From assembly GCF_032144095.1 (NCBI RefSeq), contig NZ_JAVSNJ010000015.1:3024-67023 (forward strand): a stretch of 64,000 bases of DNA, read 5' to 3'. Shown here one piece after another: positions 35,383 to 44,118 of the stretch. Every line of letters starts with the position of its first letter. The first letter of the stretch is position 1. The notes beneath the pieces are model-generated. The model was given only the letters and a program-made list of their open reading frames with translations, was not told the origin of the DNA and made no database searches. The position numbers were made by a program, and so were the translations under genes. Source of the stretch: Sphaerochaeta sp032144095. GTDB taxonomy: Bacteria > Spirochaetota > Spirochaetia > Sphaerochaetales > Sphaerochaetaceae.

Positions 35383-36904
35383 CTTTCACTCCTGCCATAA
35401 GGATGCCAAGGCTTCTCCTGGTTGCATCCTTGCGGTCCAATATCTTTTGGATTTGGCCCTTGAAGATAACTGCTATCCGGTCGGAGAGGTCGAGGATCTC
35501 ATCCAGCTCCTCACTAACAAGCAGTATTCCTATCCCTTCCTTACGCTTCTCCAGCAGCTGCCTGTGGATGAACTCCGCAGCCCCAAGGTCGAGACCCCTG
35601 ATAGGGTAGACGGCGATGAGGAATTTGGGTTTTCTGGAGATTTCCCGGGCAAGGATGACCTTCTGGATATTCCCCCCGGAGAGGGACCCTGCCGCGACAG
35701 CTATGTTGGGACTACGGATATCAAACTTTACCCTGAGGTCCGTGGCATTGGTCTCTATCTCCTTGTTCCTGAGGAAGGTGTGTTTGGAGAACTCGGGGTG
35801 GGAGGCATCCTTGAGGATCAGGTTCTCCTTGATGGAGAACGAAGGGACGATCCCTTCGGTGTTCCTCTCCTCGGGAATGTAGCCCATGCCCGCCTCGATG
35901 ACATGGTGGGGGCTCTTGTTTGCAAGGTCCTCACCATAGAAGAGGATCTCCCCGCCCTCTACCTTTCTTAGGCCGTTTATCGCTTCAGCAAGTTCCCTCT
36001 GCCCATTTCCAGACACTCCTGCAAGACCCACGATCTCACCGGATCGGATCGAAAGGTTGAGGTTGTTCAGGGCAAGGAACCCGCGGTCGCTCTTGACATG
36101 CAGGTTCTTGATGTTCAGTGCAATTGCCCCTTCGCAAGGGGGTTCGTCGTTATGTGGCAGCTCTACCTCATGACCTGTCATGAGGGCTGCTATGTCGCTG
36201 GGGGAGTGGTCTGTGGTGTTGCCTTGGAATACCACTGAGCCATGGCGTAGGATGGTGATGGTGTTGGAGAGGTCCTTCACTTCCTGCAGCTTGTGGCTGA
36301 TGAAGATGATGGAGAGCTCACTCGTCATACGCTTGAGCAGGACGATCAGCTCATCGGTCTCCTGTGGGGTAAGGGCACTGGTAGGCTCGTCAAGGATGAG
36401 GAATTTGGCACCAAGGCAGAGCGTCTTGACCAGTTCCACCCTCTGTTGCTCTCCTACCGAGAGCTGCCAGATGAAGGCGTCGGGATCGACAAAGAGGCCA
36501 TACTTCTTCGATATCTCTTCAATTCGTTCGCGGACTTTGCCCAGGTCCAGCTTGAAAGGGGACCAGGCCTGTTTGTACCCGAGGGCAATGTTTTCCAGAA
36601 CCGTCATGTTTGGAACCAACATGTACTGTTGGTGAACCATCCCAAGCCCCGCAGCAAATGCATCGTTGGGGGAGCGGAACCTGACCTCTTCGCCATTGAT
36701 GAGGATACGTCCTTCATCCGGCTGGTAGAGTCCCATGAGGATGTTCATCAGGGTGGTCTTTCCAGCACCGTTCTCTCCAACCAGGGCAAGGATCTCACCT
36801 TCCCCGATGGATAGGGAGATGTCGTCGCTGGCCAATACCCCGGGAAAGCGTTTGGTGATGTGTTCCACTCGTAGGCTTGTTATCTTCTTTGTTGTGACTT
36901 CCAT
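35366..36904 (-). CDS. BMP-type nucleoside/purine ABC transporter ATPase (two ABC domains)
   Basis: A 512-residue protein with two ABC domains in tandem, as usual for ribose/nucleoside importers. The first domain is complete: ALVGENGAGKTTLMNILMG (Walker A), LSVGEQQRVELVKTL (signature) and FLILDEPTSALTP (Walker B). The second is degenerate: GLAGVSGNGQRELAEAINGL for Walker A, LSGGNIQKVILAREI, and LIAVYPIRGLDLGA in place of the acidic Walker B. This too is typical of the family. ATG 36904 follows GGAGGA; the longer frame to 36970 runs through the terminator hairpin. Confidence 0.95.
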   Translation of the reverse strand: MEVTTKKITSLRVEHITKRFPGVLASDDISLSIGEGEILALVGENGAGKTTLMNILMGLYQPDEGRILINGEEVRFRSPNDAFAAGLGMVHQQYMLVPNMTVLENIALGYKQAWSPFKLDLGKVRERIEEISKKYGLFVDPDAFIWQLSVGEQQRVELVKTLCLGAKFLILDEPTSALTPQETDELIVLLKRMTSELSIIFISHKLQEVKDLSNTITILRHGSVVFQGNTTDHSPSDIAALMTGHEVELPHNDEPPCEGAIALNIKNLHVKSDRGFLALNNLNLSIRSGEIVGLAGVSGNGQRELAEAINGLRKVEGGEILFYGEDLANKSPHHVIEAGMGYIPEERNTEGIVPSFSIKENLILKDASHPEFSKHTFLRNKEIETNATDLRVKFDIRSPNIAVAAGSLSGGNIQKVILAREISRKPKFLIAVYPIRGLDLGAAEFIHRQLLEKRKEGIGILLVSEELDEILDLSDRIAVIFKGQIQKILDRKDATRRSLGILMAGVKDDQEI

Positions 36905-36926
36905 GGGGGAATCCTCCAGATACCGT

Positions 36927-36969
36927 AAAAAAAAACTGAGCCATACACGGCAATGCCGTGCATGACCCA
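36927..36969 (-). terminator. Stem-loop with U9 tract after the bmp gene
   Basis: Arms 36937-36951 and 36955-36969 are fully paired only in the minus-strand RNA: three A-C mismatches on the plus strand become G-U pairs. Nine U residues follow (36927-36935). It lies between the binding-protein gene and the ATPase gene of the same operon, so it probably terminates most but not all transcripts. Confidence 0.85.
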
Positions 36970-36983
36970 TCTGTTACTGACTC

Positions 36984-38018
36984 TTAGAGCTTGGAATAGT
37001 CAACACTGGTGTAGTTGACCATGTTTGGCTTTGCCGTGAAGGAAGCAATGGCCTCAGCGACCTTTGCCTTGATGGCGCCATCATACATTTTTGCAAGGGC
37101 GGGATTGAACTCAAAGATGAATCCACCATTGTTGAAGTTCATGGGAAGACACATGCCACCCTTGATGCCGGCGTCGTGTTTCTCGACCAGGCCAACAACG
37201 ACTGATGCATAGTTGTAGGAAGAGGCTGCAAGTACCTTGTACCCTTCTGGGATGTCGATCTGTGCAGTATCCTGACCTACCCACCAGATGTCCATGTCAC
37301 GATGGTCGGCGACGGCGCGAAGGGCACCGAGAGCCTGCTGTGAGGAACCGGTAAGGATGTCAGCACCACTCTTGATCTGGGACTGGGCAATCTCGCCAGC
37401 CTTGATGAAGTCGCTGAAGGAGCCGGAGTGGGCGACCATGACCTTTGCACTGGGGTTTACAGCCTTGACGCCGAGGACGTATCCACGGTTGTAGCGGGCA
37501 GCATCACCAGCATCAACAGGTCCAACCAGACCTACGATGTTCTTCTTGGTAGCCATACCGGCGATAAGGCCGGAGAGGTAGCCGGTCTCTTCACTTTCGG
37601 GCATGTAGGTGAATACGTTGGCAGGTCCGATCTCAGAGCTGGTTCCGAAGGCAAACGTTACGTTTGGATACTCTTCAGCCATCTCAAGGATCAGGTTCTT
37701 GTACTGTGCACCATGGGCGATGACGATGTCGTAGCCCTGGGCCACATACTGGCGAGCTGCGGAACCTGCATCGACGGGGCTCATCTTCTCACTATAGGTG
37801 TAGTCGATTCGGCCGGGAAGAAGCCCCTGGGCTTCAATGATACCGTCGTGCATGGCCTGGCACCAGCCCTTGTCGTCGATGGTATTTTCGATGATCAGCG
37901 CAATCTTCACCACATTTGCATCTTTCTTTGCAGCGGGTGCGGCCTCTGTTTTTCCAGCTGCAAATAGAGCGGAACTAACGAGAACGAGACAGAGCATCAT
38001 TGTCAGCAATTTTCTCAT
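36984..38018 (-). CDS. BMP-family (basic membrane protein) solute-binding protein
   Basis: A 344-residue binding protein of the BMP/PnrA family, whose characterised members bind purine nucleosides. The signal peptide MRKLLTMMLCLVLVSSALFA ends before AGKTEAAP. The mature domain has KIALIIENTIDDKGWCQAMH, QYVAQGYDIVIAHGAQYKNL, NVTFAFGTSSEIGPANVFTY and DIWWVGQDTAQIDIPEGYKV. ATG 38018 is chosen because GAGGAG lies before it; in-frame ATGs at 38033 and 38042 lack one. It heads the ABC operon. The companion molybdenum hydroxylase and amidohydrolase support a purine or purine-like ligand. Confidence 0.92.
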   Translation of the reverse strand: MRKLLTMMLCLVLVSSALFAAGKTEAAPAAKKDANVVKIALIIENTIDDKGWCQAMHDGIIEAQGLLPGRIDYTYSEKMSPVDAGSAARQYVAQGYDIVIAHGAQYKNLILEMAEEYPNVTFAFGTSSEIGPANVFTYMPESEETGYLSGLIAGMATKKNIVGLVGPVDAGDAARYNRGYVLGVKAVNPSAKVMVAHSGSFSDFIKAGEIAQSQIKSGADILTGSSQQALGALRAVADHRDMDIWWVGQDTAQIDIPEGYKVLAASSYNYASVVVGLVEKHDAGIKGGMCLPMNFNNGGFIFEFNPALAKMYDGAIKAKVAEAIASFTAKPNMVNYTSVDYSKL

Positions 38019-38070
38019 AATACATCTCCTCATGATTAACAACCCTCTTTTTGGGGGCCATGTTGCTATC

Positions 38071-38100
38071 AGTATAGGGGGATAAAGTTGAGCCTGTCAA
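38071..38100 (-). promoter_or_regulatory. Promoter of the bmp operon
   Basis: On the minus strand TTGACA (38095-38100) and TATACT (38071-38076) are separated by 18 bp. The spacer contains GATAAAGTT, which recurs in the palindrome at 38120-38133. Confidence 0.7.
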
Positions 38101-38119
38101 AGTAATTCAATCGGATTTT

Positions 38120-38133
38120 GATAAAACTTTATC
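38120..38133. promoter_or_regulatory. Palindrome GATAAA-AC-TTTATC upstream of the bmp promoter
   Basis: A 14-bp inverted repeat about 20 bp upstream of the -35 box, with a related half site (GATAAAGTT) at 38081-38089 inside the promoter. It is a candidate operator for an unidentified purine-type regulator. Confidence 0.35.
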
Positions 38134-38257
38134 CATCATATTGCGTTATATATGATTTTACTAGGAGGAATTTGAGAAGATTAGAGATTTATTGTTGCAT
38201 ATTTAGGGAATACCAAAATATGAAATTACTATTGCACCAATGAAAAAGGGTATTTTT

Positions 38258-39154
38258 CTAGACAAGGCTCCCAGGGTGTATGGTTTTTGCCTGAATTGTT
38301 GCATGGTTTGTTGCGACGATTGCAGCTTGTTGCAAAGAGAGGCCCTGTAGGAGGGAGAGGGTGAGGGAGGCGCTGAGGGTATCCCCACATCCAATGGAAT
38401 TTACCACCTCTACCGGCTCGATAGGCACTGTTGCATGACAGGTGTCGTACACCAAGGTTTCATGCTTGCCGCGGGAGATCACACTCATGGTGCCATACAC
38501 TTCTTTCAGTTCCTTCATCTTTGCCTGTACCAGGTTGATCAGGTCCCTGTTCTGTTCGTTTTCCAGGACCTCCTTCTGGAAGAACGTCTGCACAAACTCA
38601 CTGAAATTGGGTTTGATGAGATCTGGGCGATGGACAAGCGATGATCGGAGGTCCTCTCCCTTGATGTCCAGCAGGACAAACTTCCCCGCCTCTTTTGCCT
38701 CTTTGACAAAGTCGCTGTAGAGATTCTTGCTGTATCCAGGGGCCCTGGTGCCGCAGATGACCACTGCCTCTGCCCTTGGCAGTGCCTGGGTAAAGAGGGC
38801 CCGTATGGCCTGTTCGCAGTCACCTTTGACAGCCTCAGGCTCTTCGACCAATTCCGTGCAGACACTGTTGCAGATGATGGTTGTACAGGTACGTATCTCG
38901 CTTTGGCTGTCCGTATAGAGAATCTCCACCGAATCCTTGGAGGAGAGGGTGAGCATCTCATCCATCCTGGGCCCTCCAAGGTGGGTCAGCAGGGCTGCCG
39001 TACCCCCGAGTTGGGTGATGATCCTGGCGGTATTCATCCCCTTGCCGGAGGCATCGAGGTAGTGGGTCTTGCACCTGTTGACCTCCCCATCCTTGAAGGA
39101 GTCGAAGAGCATGGTCTTCTGGAATGTAGGGTTAAGGCAGACTGTCAGTATCAT
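38258..39154 (-). CDS. PfkB-family kinase, 1-phosphofructokinase/tagatose-6-phosphate kinase type
   Basis: A 298-residue kinase of the LacC/FruK subgroup. It begins MILTVCLNPTFQKTMLFDSF and has LDASGKGMNTARIITQLGG (substrate GG-like segment) and EVVNSIGCGDTLSASLTLSL, where the Asp is the catalytic base. GAGGTGCACCT precedes the ATG. The ATG overlaps the stop of the dCMP deaminase gene by 4 bp. No PTS or tagatose gene is adjacent, so the phosphorylated sugar is uncertain. Confidence 0.88.
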   Translation of the reverse strand: MILTVCLNPTFQKTMLFDSFKDGEVNRCKTHYLDASGKGMNTARIITQLGGTAALLTHLGGPRMDEMLTLSSKDSVEILYTDSQSEIRTCTTIICNSVCTELVEEPEAVKGDCEQAIRALFTQALPRAEAVVICGTRAPGYSKNLYSDFVKEAKEAGKFVLLDIKGEDLRSSLVHRPDLIKPNFSEFVQTFFQKEVLENEQNRDLINLVQAKMKELKEVYGTMSVISRGKHETLVYDTCHATVPIEPVEVVNSIGCGDTLSASLTLSLLQGLSLQQAAIVATNHATIQAKTIHPGSLV

Positions 39155-39633
39155 AGGTGCACCTCAATGGTTGTGTGCACGGCCTTGAGCTGGCGGTAGG
39201 TAACCCCTGTCTGGTCAAACATCTTTTTTGAAGCCTTGGTGTTGTCAGCCTCGGCATACTTGTCGGAGAGGTAGACCACCTCCTTAATACCTGACTGGAT
39301 GATGGCCTTGGCGCACTCATTGCAGGGAAAGAGCCCTACATAGAGGGAGCAGCCCTTCAGTGAGTTGCTGATGGAGTTGAGGATCGCATTCAGTTCGGCA
39401 TGGCAGACGTAGGGGTATTTTGTATCGAGCCAGTTGCCCTCCCTGTCCCAGGGGATCTCATCGTCGCTTACCCCGATGGGAAAGCCATTGTATCCGACCC
39501 CTACAATCTTATGCTCGGGGTTGACGATGCAGGCCCCTACCTGTGTGTTGGGGTCCTTGCTCCGTAGGGAAGAGAGGACGGCAACGCCCATGAAGTATTC
39601 GTCCCAGCTGATGTAATCCTCACGTTTGCCCAT
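39151..39633 (-). CDS. dCMP deaminase (ComE-like cytidine/deoxycytidylate deaminase)
   Basis: A 160-residue zinc deaminase that makes dUMP from dCMP for thymidylate synthesis. It begins MGKREDYISWDEYFMGVAVL. Zinc ligands are in VCHAELNAILN (His and catalytic Glu) and GLFPCNECAKAIIQSG (two Cys). An extra NPEHKIVGVGYNGFPIGVSD segment is typical of dCMP deaminases. AAGGAG precedes ATG 39633. It overlaps the hydrolase upstream by 14 bp and the kinase downstream by 4 bp, so the three genes form one operon. Confidence 0.93.
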   Translation of the reverse strand: MGKREDYISWDEYFMGVAVLSSLRSKDPNTQVGACIVNPEHKIVGVGYNGFPIGVSDDEIPWDREGNWLDTKYPYVCHAELNAILNSISNSLKGCSLYVGLFPCNECAKAIIQSGIKEVVYLSDKYAEADNTKASKKMFDQTGVTYRQLKAVHTTIEVHL

Positions 39634-40558
39634 TCTGTCTCTCCTTGTCGTCTAGAAATTCTATGATGGTGTCGGTCAGGCTCTGCTGTATGGAGCGGTA
39701 GAGCAGCAGGGCATGCCTCTTGTGCTTGAACTTGCCCATGGTGGTTTCAAGCTTCCTGAAATCCCTGCTGCCGTTTTCCCTCTGGATGATACCCAGGTTC
39801 TTGAAGGGAACGGTCCCATCATTGACATCCTGGATGGCAAAGAGGGGGCAGGTGATTGAGCCAAGGTTTTTGCGCACCTCCTTCATGGCATGCACGAGGC
39901 TCATGCCTGCACGGACAAACAGTCCGCCATATCCTACCCACTCTTCGTTTCCGTCATCGCTGGTGGGATTCCCGTCCACAACCTTGGCCCCGATGGAGGG
40001 TGTGAAGAGGGCAACTGTGCGCATGATGTAGAAGCGCCTATCGGTGATTACCTTGTCACGGAGGCTGTTGTAGACGACCGGGGCTGCTATGGTAACTATC
40101 TTGTCCGGCTCCAATGGGGTATTGCAGTATTTCTCCCCAAGCTTGAGGGTTAGGAGCCCACCCATGCTGGTTCCCAGCACATGGAGGGTAGGGTAGGTGG
40201 TTCGTAGCTTCTCATAGTAGGTGCATAGGTAGTTGAACCACTGGGTGAAGGTGGTGTCTGCAAACTCTGCAGGGTCAGAACCGAAGGTGGGGATGAGGGG
40301 GGCATAGACGTCCCAGCCTGCATCAAAGAAGCGCTTTGCGCTGTAGGCATAGAGCGCCGGCGTCGAGGGAAACCCATGGATGAGGATGATCGCCTTGCGG
40401 TTACCCTCTTTTGTCAGAAGGATGCTTTTGGCCTTTTCGCTGAAGACCTTGGTCTCATCAGGGACAAGGGGGGTGAGGTTTTTATCCCTATAGCCGATGA
40501 GTGTTGCATTCCAAAGGAGGAAAAGGATGACGATGGTGTCAATGATGATAGTCAACAT
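39620..40558 (-). CDS. Alpha/beta hydrolase, carboxylesterase-like, membrane-anchored
   Basis: A 312-residue protein. An N-terminal hydrophobic segment (MLTIIIDTIVILFLLWNATL) probably anchors it in the membrane. The hydrolase core has the oxyanion segment AIILIHGFPSTPALYAYSAK, the nucleophile elbow HVLGTSMGGLLTLKLGEKYC (Ser) and a late DVNDGTVPF for the acid. The catalytic His is probably in FKHKRHALLL. It resembles monoacylglycerol-lipase/carboxylesterase proteins. It is the first gene of the operon with dCMP deaminase and the PfkB kinase. The substrate is unknown. Confidence 0.82.
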   Translation of the reverse strand: MLTIIIDTIVILFLLWNATLIGYRDKNLTPLVPDETKVFSEKAKSILLTKEGNRKAIILIHGFPSTPALYAYSAKRFFDAGWDVYAPLIPTFGSDPAEFADTTFTQWFNYLCTYYEKLRTTYPTLHVLGTSMGGLLTLKLGEKYCNTPLEPDKIVTIAAPVVYNSLRDKVITDRRFYIMRTVALFTPSIGAKVVDGNPTSDDGNEEWVGYGGLFVRAGMSLVHAMKEVRKNLGSITCPLFAIQDVNDGTVPFKNLGIIQRENGSRDFRKLETTMGKFKHKRHALLLYRSIQQSLTDTIIEFLDDKERQNGQT

Positions 40559-40637
40559 ATCCCTACTATATAGGAGGGAGCTTCAGTTGGAAAGAGGGAA
40601 TATCGATAGGGAAACCGAAGAGGAGGGAAGAAAAGAG

Positions 40638-40665
40638 CAAGGGCCCGCTTGGAAGCGGACCCTTG
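40638..40665 (-). terminator. Terminator of the oxaloacetate decarboxylase operon
   Basis: A stem of about 12 pairs (arms 40638-40649 and 40654-40665) with one G-U in minus-strand RNA, followed by a U-rich CUCUUUUCUUCC tail. It lies 30 bp after the oadB stop. Confidence 0.85.
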
Positions 40666-40694
40666 GATAGATTGAGATTGTCTTGGGCTGAGGT

Positions 40695-41888
40695 CTACAG
40701 GGCTGCCATGAAGGGCACAACTGCGAGCAGGACGCCTGCAGCTACCGCACTTCCGATTACTCCAGCCACGTTCGGGCCCATGGCATGCATGAGCAGGAAG
40801 TTCTGGGGATCGGACTCCTGGCCAACCTTGCTGGAGACACGGGCGGCCATCGGGACAGCGGAGACACCGGCACTTCCGATCAGAGGGTTGACGGGGTGCT
40901 TGGGGTCTATCTTGTTCATCAGCTTTGCAATAAGGACACCGGCACCGGTACCGATGGAGAAAGCTACCATTCCAAGAACCAGGATACCAAGGGTATTCAG
41001 GTTAAGGAAGTGTGCTGCTTCCATCTTCGAACCGACAGAGAGTCCGAGGAAGATCGTTACGATATTCATCAGGGCATTCTGCATGGTGTCGGAGAGCCTG
41101 TTCACCACTCCACACTCCTTGGCCAGGTTGCCGAACATCAGAGAACCGATGAGCGGTGTGGCGGAAGGAAGCAGGATGGCACAGGTGGACAGTACGACAA
41201 GTGGGAAGAGGATCTTCTCAAGCTTGCTTACCGGTCTGAGCTGCTGCATCTTGATCATCCGCTCTTCCTTGGTGGTCAGAAGGCGCATGATGGGGGGCTG
41301 GATGATGGGTACCAGGGCCATGTAGCTGTATGCTGCCACGGCGATGGGGCCCAGCAAGTCAGGGGCAAGCCTGCTGGTGACGTAGATGGCCGTAGGGCCG
41401 TCTGCACCTCCGATGATGCCGATGGAGGCAGCATCGAATAGGCTGAAGTTGATCCCAGGGATGAAGCTGAGGGCAAGTGCACCAAGAAGGGCAACAAAGA
41501 TGCCAAACTGTGCAGCGGCTCCCAGCAACAGGGTCTTGGGGTTGGCAATGAGCGGGCCGAAGTCCGTCATCGCACCGACACCCATGAATATCAGAATCGG
41601 GAAGAGGCCCGAAGCGATACCCATGTCAAACAACAGCTTGATGAATCCGATGTCGCCGGTTGCCGGGTCCATCCCAGCAATATAGCCCATCGGAATGTTT
41701 GAAAGGATACAACCAAACCCAATCGGGATCAGCAAGAGGGGCTCGAAGCCCTTCTTGATGGCCAGATAGAGTAGGACAAACCCGATGACGATCATAACGA
41801 GGTTGCCCACGCCGAATCCATCAGAAAATCCTAGAAATCCGAACAGCCCGGTGGACTGCCAGAGTCGAGTTAACGCGGAACCAATCAT
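40695..41888 (-). CDS. oadB: Oxaloacetate decarboxylase, beta subunit (Na+ pump)
   Basis: A 397-residue membrane subunit that decarboxylates carboxybiotin and exports sodium. The signature sequences GADGPTAIYVTSRLAPDLLG, LIGSLMFGNLAKECGVVNRL and GSAGVSAVPMAARVSSKVGQ are intact, and about nine to eleven hydrophobic helices are present. AAGGAG precedes the ATG. The gene order is oadG-oadA-oadB on the minus strand. The same subunit also serves methylmalonyl- and glutaconyl-CoA decarboxylases; the alpha subunit here points to oxaloacetate. Confidence 0.94.
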   Translation of the reverse strand: MIGSALTRLWQSTGLFGFLGFSDGFGVGNLVMIVIGFVLLYLAIKKGFEPLLLIPIGFGCILSNIPMGYIAGMDPATGDIGFIKLLFDMGIASGLFPILIFMGVGAMTDFGPLIANPKTLLLGAAAQFGIFVALLGALALSFIPGINFSLFDAASIGIIGGADGPTAIYVTSRLAPDLLGPIAVAAYSYMALVPIIQPPIMRLLTTKEERMIKMQQLRPVSKLEKILFPLVVLSTCAILLPSATPLIGSLMFGNLAKECGVVNRLSDTMQNALMNIVTIFLGLSVGSKMEAAHFLNLNTLGILVLGMVAFSIGTGAGVLIAKLMNKIDPKHPVNPLIGSAGVSAVPMAARVSSKVGQESDPQNFLLMHAMGPNVAGVIGSAVAAGVLLAVVPFMAAL

Positions 41889-41901
41889 GTCTGAGTCTCC
41901 T

Positions 41902-43728
41902 TTAGGCGATTACGATAAGATCGTCATCGCTCTGCATCTGCTGGCCTTGGCTCACACAGATCTTGGTCACGGTGCCTTCACGGGGTGCGAAGATCTCATT
42001 CTCCATTTTCATTGCTTCCATGATCAGTACACACTGGTTCTTGGCTACCTTCTGGCCAACCTTGACCTCAACACGCAGGATCAGGCCCGGCATTGGAGCT
42101 TTGACGGTTAGTTCTTCACCGGTAGGTGCAGAGGCAGCAACGACAGTAGGCTCAGCTGCAGCCTGGGCAGCTTCGATCGCTTTCTGGTTGATGCCGTTTG
42201 CAACTTCGAGAGGGTACTCCACGCCGTTGACGGATGCCTTGGTCTTGTTCAGCTTGACGCCATAGGCCTTGCCATTGACCGTTACGGTATACTCACCACT
42301 CTTCTTTGCAGCTTCTGCCTCATGGTCAACCTTGCGGATGCCATTGGGCTGTGCCTTGCCGGTAAGGTAGAGGATACCCTTCTCCTTGCAGGAAGCGGCG
42401 ATGAAGATATTCTCGTCGGTGATGGGAAGGCTTGCCTTCTCGAGCATCGCCTTTGCAGCCTTGACACCCTTGGTCGGGTCGGCATCGTTGATGTCGACTA
42501 CCTTCTTGGTGGTGGGCTCAAGCCCCATCTGCTCTGCGGCGATCTTCACCACCTCGGCATCGGGGGCGATGGGGGTCTTGCCAAAATAGCCGAGGACCAT
42601 CTTGCCGTATCCCTCTGCGATCTTCTTCCAAGGCCCGAACATGACGTTGTTGAAAGCTTGCTGGAAGTAGAACTGGGAGACGGGGGTAACGGAGGTTCCG
42701 AAACCACCCTTGGCAACAGTTTCGCCCATGGCCTCAACAATTGCAGGATACTTGTCCATCATGTTGTTGTCACGAAGCATCTGGGTGTTGGCGGTAAGTG
42801 CACCACCGGGGAGGGGGAAGAAGACAATTTCAGGGTTTACGGTCATTGCTTCGGGTGGGATGATGTAGTCCTTCATGCAGTCCTGGAATACAGCCTCTGC
42901 CTCACGGACCTTCTTGATGTCGATTCCGAGGTCGTAGTCGGTCCCGCGAAGGGCATGCCACATGGTGATGATGTCGGGCTGACAGGTTCCGCCGGAAGCG
43001 GGGACCATGGAGAGGTCGACCTGGTTGGCACCGGCCTCAAGGGCACACATGTACTGCTGGATTGAGACACCGGCGGTATCATGGCTGTGGAAAACGATGT
43101 TCATGTCGGATCCGAGCAGCTTGCGTGCGCGCTTGATGGTCTCATAGACGAAAGCTGGCTTGGAGGTTCCTGATGCGTCCTTGAAACAGACGGATTCGAA
43201 CTTGATGCCGGCATTGAGGATCTGCTTGAGCACGCCCTCGTAGAAGTCAGGGTCATGGGCGCCTTCGGTCTTTGGGGGAAGGCTCATCATGGTGACTGTC
43301 ACTTCGTGCCTGAGCCCTGCATCGTTGATGGCCTTGCCACTGTCGATGAGGTTGTTCACATCATTGAGAGCATCGAAGTTACGGATGGTGGAGATTCCAT
43401 GCTTCTTGAAAAGGTCTGCATGGAGCTTGATGATGTCCCTAGGCTGGGAGTCAAGACCAACGACGTTGACACCTCTGGAGAGGGTCTGGAGGTCTGCATC
43501 TGGGCCCGCTACCTTGCGGAATTCATCCATCATGGCGAATGCGTCTTCGTTGGTGTAGAAGTAGAGCGACTGGAAACGGGCTCCGCCGCCAGCTTCAAAA
43601 TGGTTGATGCCGGCTTCACGGGCAGCTGCTACTGCTGGCATGAAATCCTTAGTGAATACACGGGCACCATATACTGACTGGAATCCGTCGCGAAAAGCGG
43701 TGCACATGAATTTGACTTGCTTTTTCAT
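41902..43728 (-). CDS. oadA: Oxaloacetate decarboxylase, alpha subunit (biotin carboxyltransferase)
   Basis: A 608-residue protein. The N-terminal carboxyltransferase barrel has TAFRDGFQSVYGARVFTKDF (catalytic Asp), the metal and Lys segment SVCFKDASGTSKP, and FHSHDTAGVSIQQYM with the HxH metal pair. The C-terminal biotinyl domain has VLIMEAMKMENEI with biotin on Lys574. A PTVVAASAPTGEE linker joins them. It is cytosolic and hands the carboxyl group to OadB. The family also includes pyruvate carboxylase subunit B, but the beta and gamma partners here support decarboxylation coupled to sodium export. Confidence 0.94.
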   Translation of the reverse strand: MKKQVKFMCTAFRDGFQSVYGARVFTKDFMPAVAAAREAGINHFEAGGGARFQSLYFYTNEDAFAMMDEFRKVAGPDADLQTLSRGVNVVGLDSQPRDIIKLHADLFKKHGISTIRNFDALNDVNNLIDSGKAINDAGLRHEVTVTMMSLPPKTEGAHDPDFYEGVLKQILNAGIKFESVCFKDASGTSKPAFVYETIKRARKLLGSDMNIVFHSHDTAGVSIQQYMCALEAGANQVDLSMVPASGGTCQPDIITMWHALRGTDYDLGIDIKKVREAEAVFQDCMKDYIIPPEAMTVNPEIVFFPLPGGALTANTQMLRDNNMMDKYPAIVEAMGETVAKGGFGTSVTPVSQFYFQQAFNNVMFGPWKKIAEGYGKMVLGYFGKTPIAPDAEVVKIAAEQMGLEPTTKKVVDINDADPTKGVKAAKAMLEKASLPITDENIFIAASCKEKGILYLTGKAQPNGIRKVDHEAEAAKKSGEYTVTVNGKAYGVKLNKTKASVNGVEYPLEVANGINQKAIEAAQAAAEPTVVAASAPTGEELTVKAPMPGLILRVEVKVGQKVAKNQCVLIMEAMKMENEIFAPREGTVTKICVSQGQQMQSDDDLIVIA

Positions 43729-43751
43729 TTGAGAATGACCTCCGGGGTTTC

Positions 43752-44027
43752 TTATTCTTTAGATTTTACGAATGCGGCCACGATGGCTGCGGCGACTTCT
43801 GCATCGGATGCAGTGCCTACGGCGACTGCTGCTGCTGCAGGGCGTTGTACGACAGCTGGACTTTTCTGAGGAAAGAACTTCCTTACAAGTGCACTGAGGC
43901 CCTTGGTGAGAAATACCAGCAACGTGAGAAACACGAACACAGTGCCCATTCCAAGAAGCATGAGAATTACTCCGTTCTCAAGCTGGGCAATAAGTTGTTC
44001 TTTCGGTAGTTGCGTTAAAAATACCAT
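43752..44027 (-). CDS. oadG: Oxaloacetate decarboxylase, gamma chain
   Basis: A 91-residue membrane protein. A single helix, GVILMLLGMGTVFVFLTLLV, is followed by a charged, Ala/Pro-rich tail, as in OadG proteins that hold the alpha subunit to the membrane. ATG 44027 follows TAGGAG; an in-frame ATG at 44063 has no ribosome site. It is the first gene of the oad operon, 24 bp before oadA. Confidence 0.88.
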   Translation of the reverse strand: MVFLTQLPKEQLIAQLENGVILMLLGMGTVFVFLTLLVFLTKGLSALVRKFFPQKSPAVVQRPAAAAVAVGTASDAEVAAAIVAAFVKSKE

Positions 44028-44088
44028 ACGAACTCCTAATAGGGTTATAGTGATCATAGCCAATGACTACAAAAATTCACTGCAGACC

Positions 44089-44118
44089 AGTATATAGGAT
44101 TTTCTTGTAGTGTTTCAA
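44089..44118 (-). promoter_or_regulatory. Promoter of the oad operon
   Basis: On the minus strand TTGAAA (44113-44118) and TATACT (44089-44094) are separated by 18 bp, about 60 bp before the oadG start. Confidence 0.6.
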
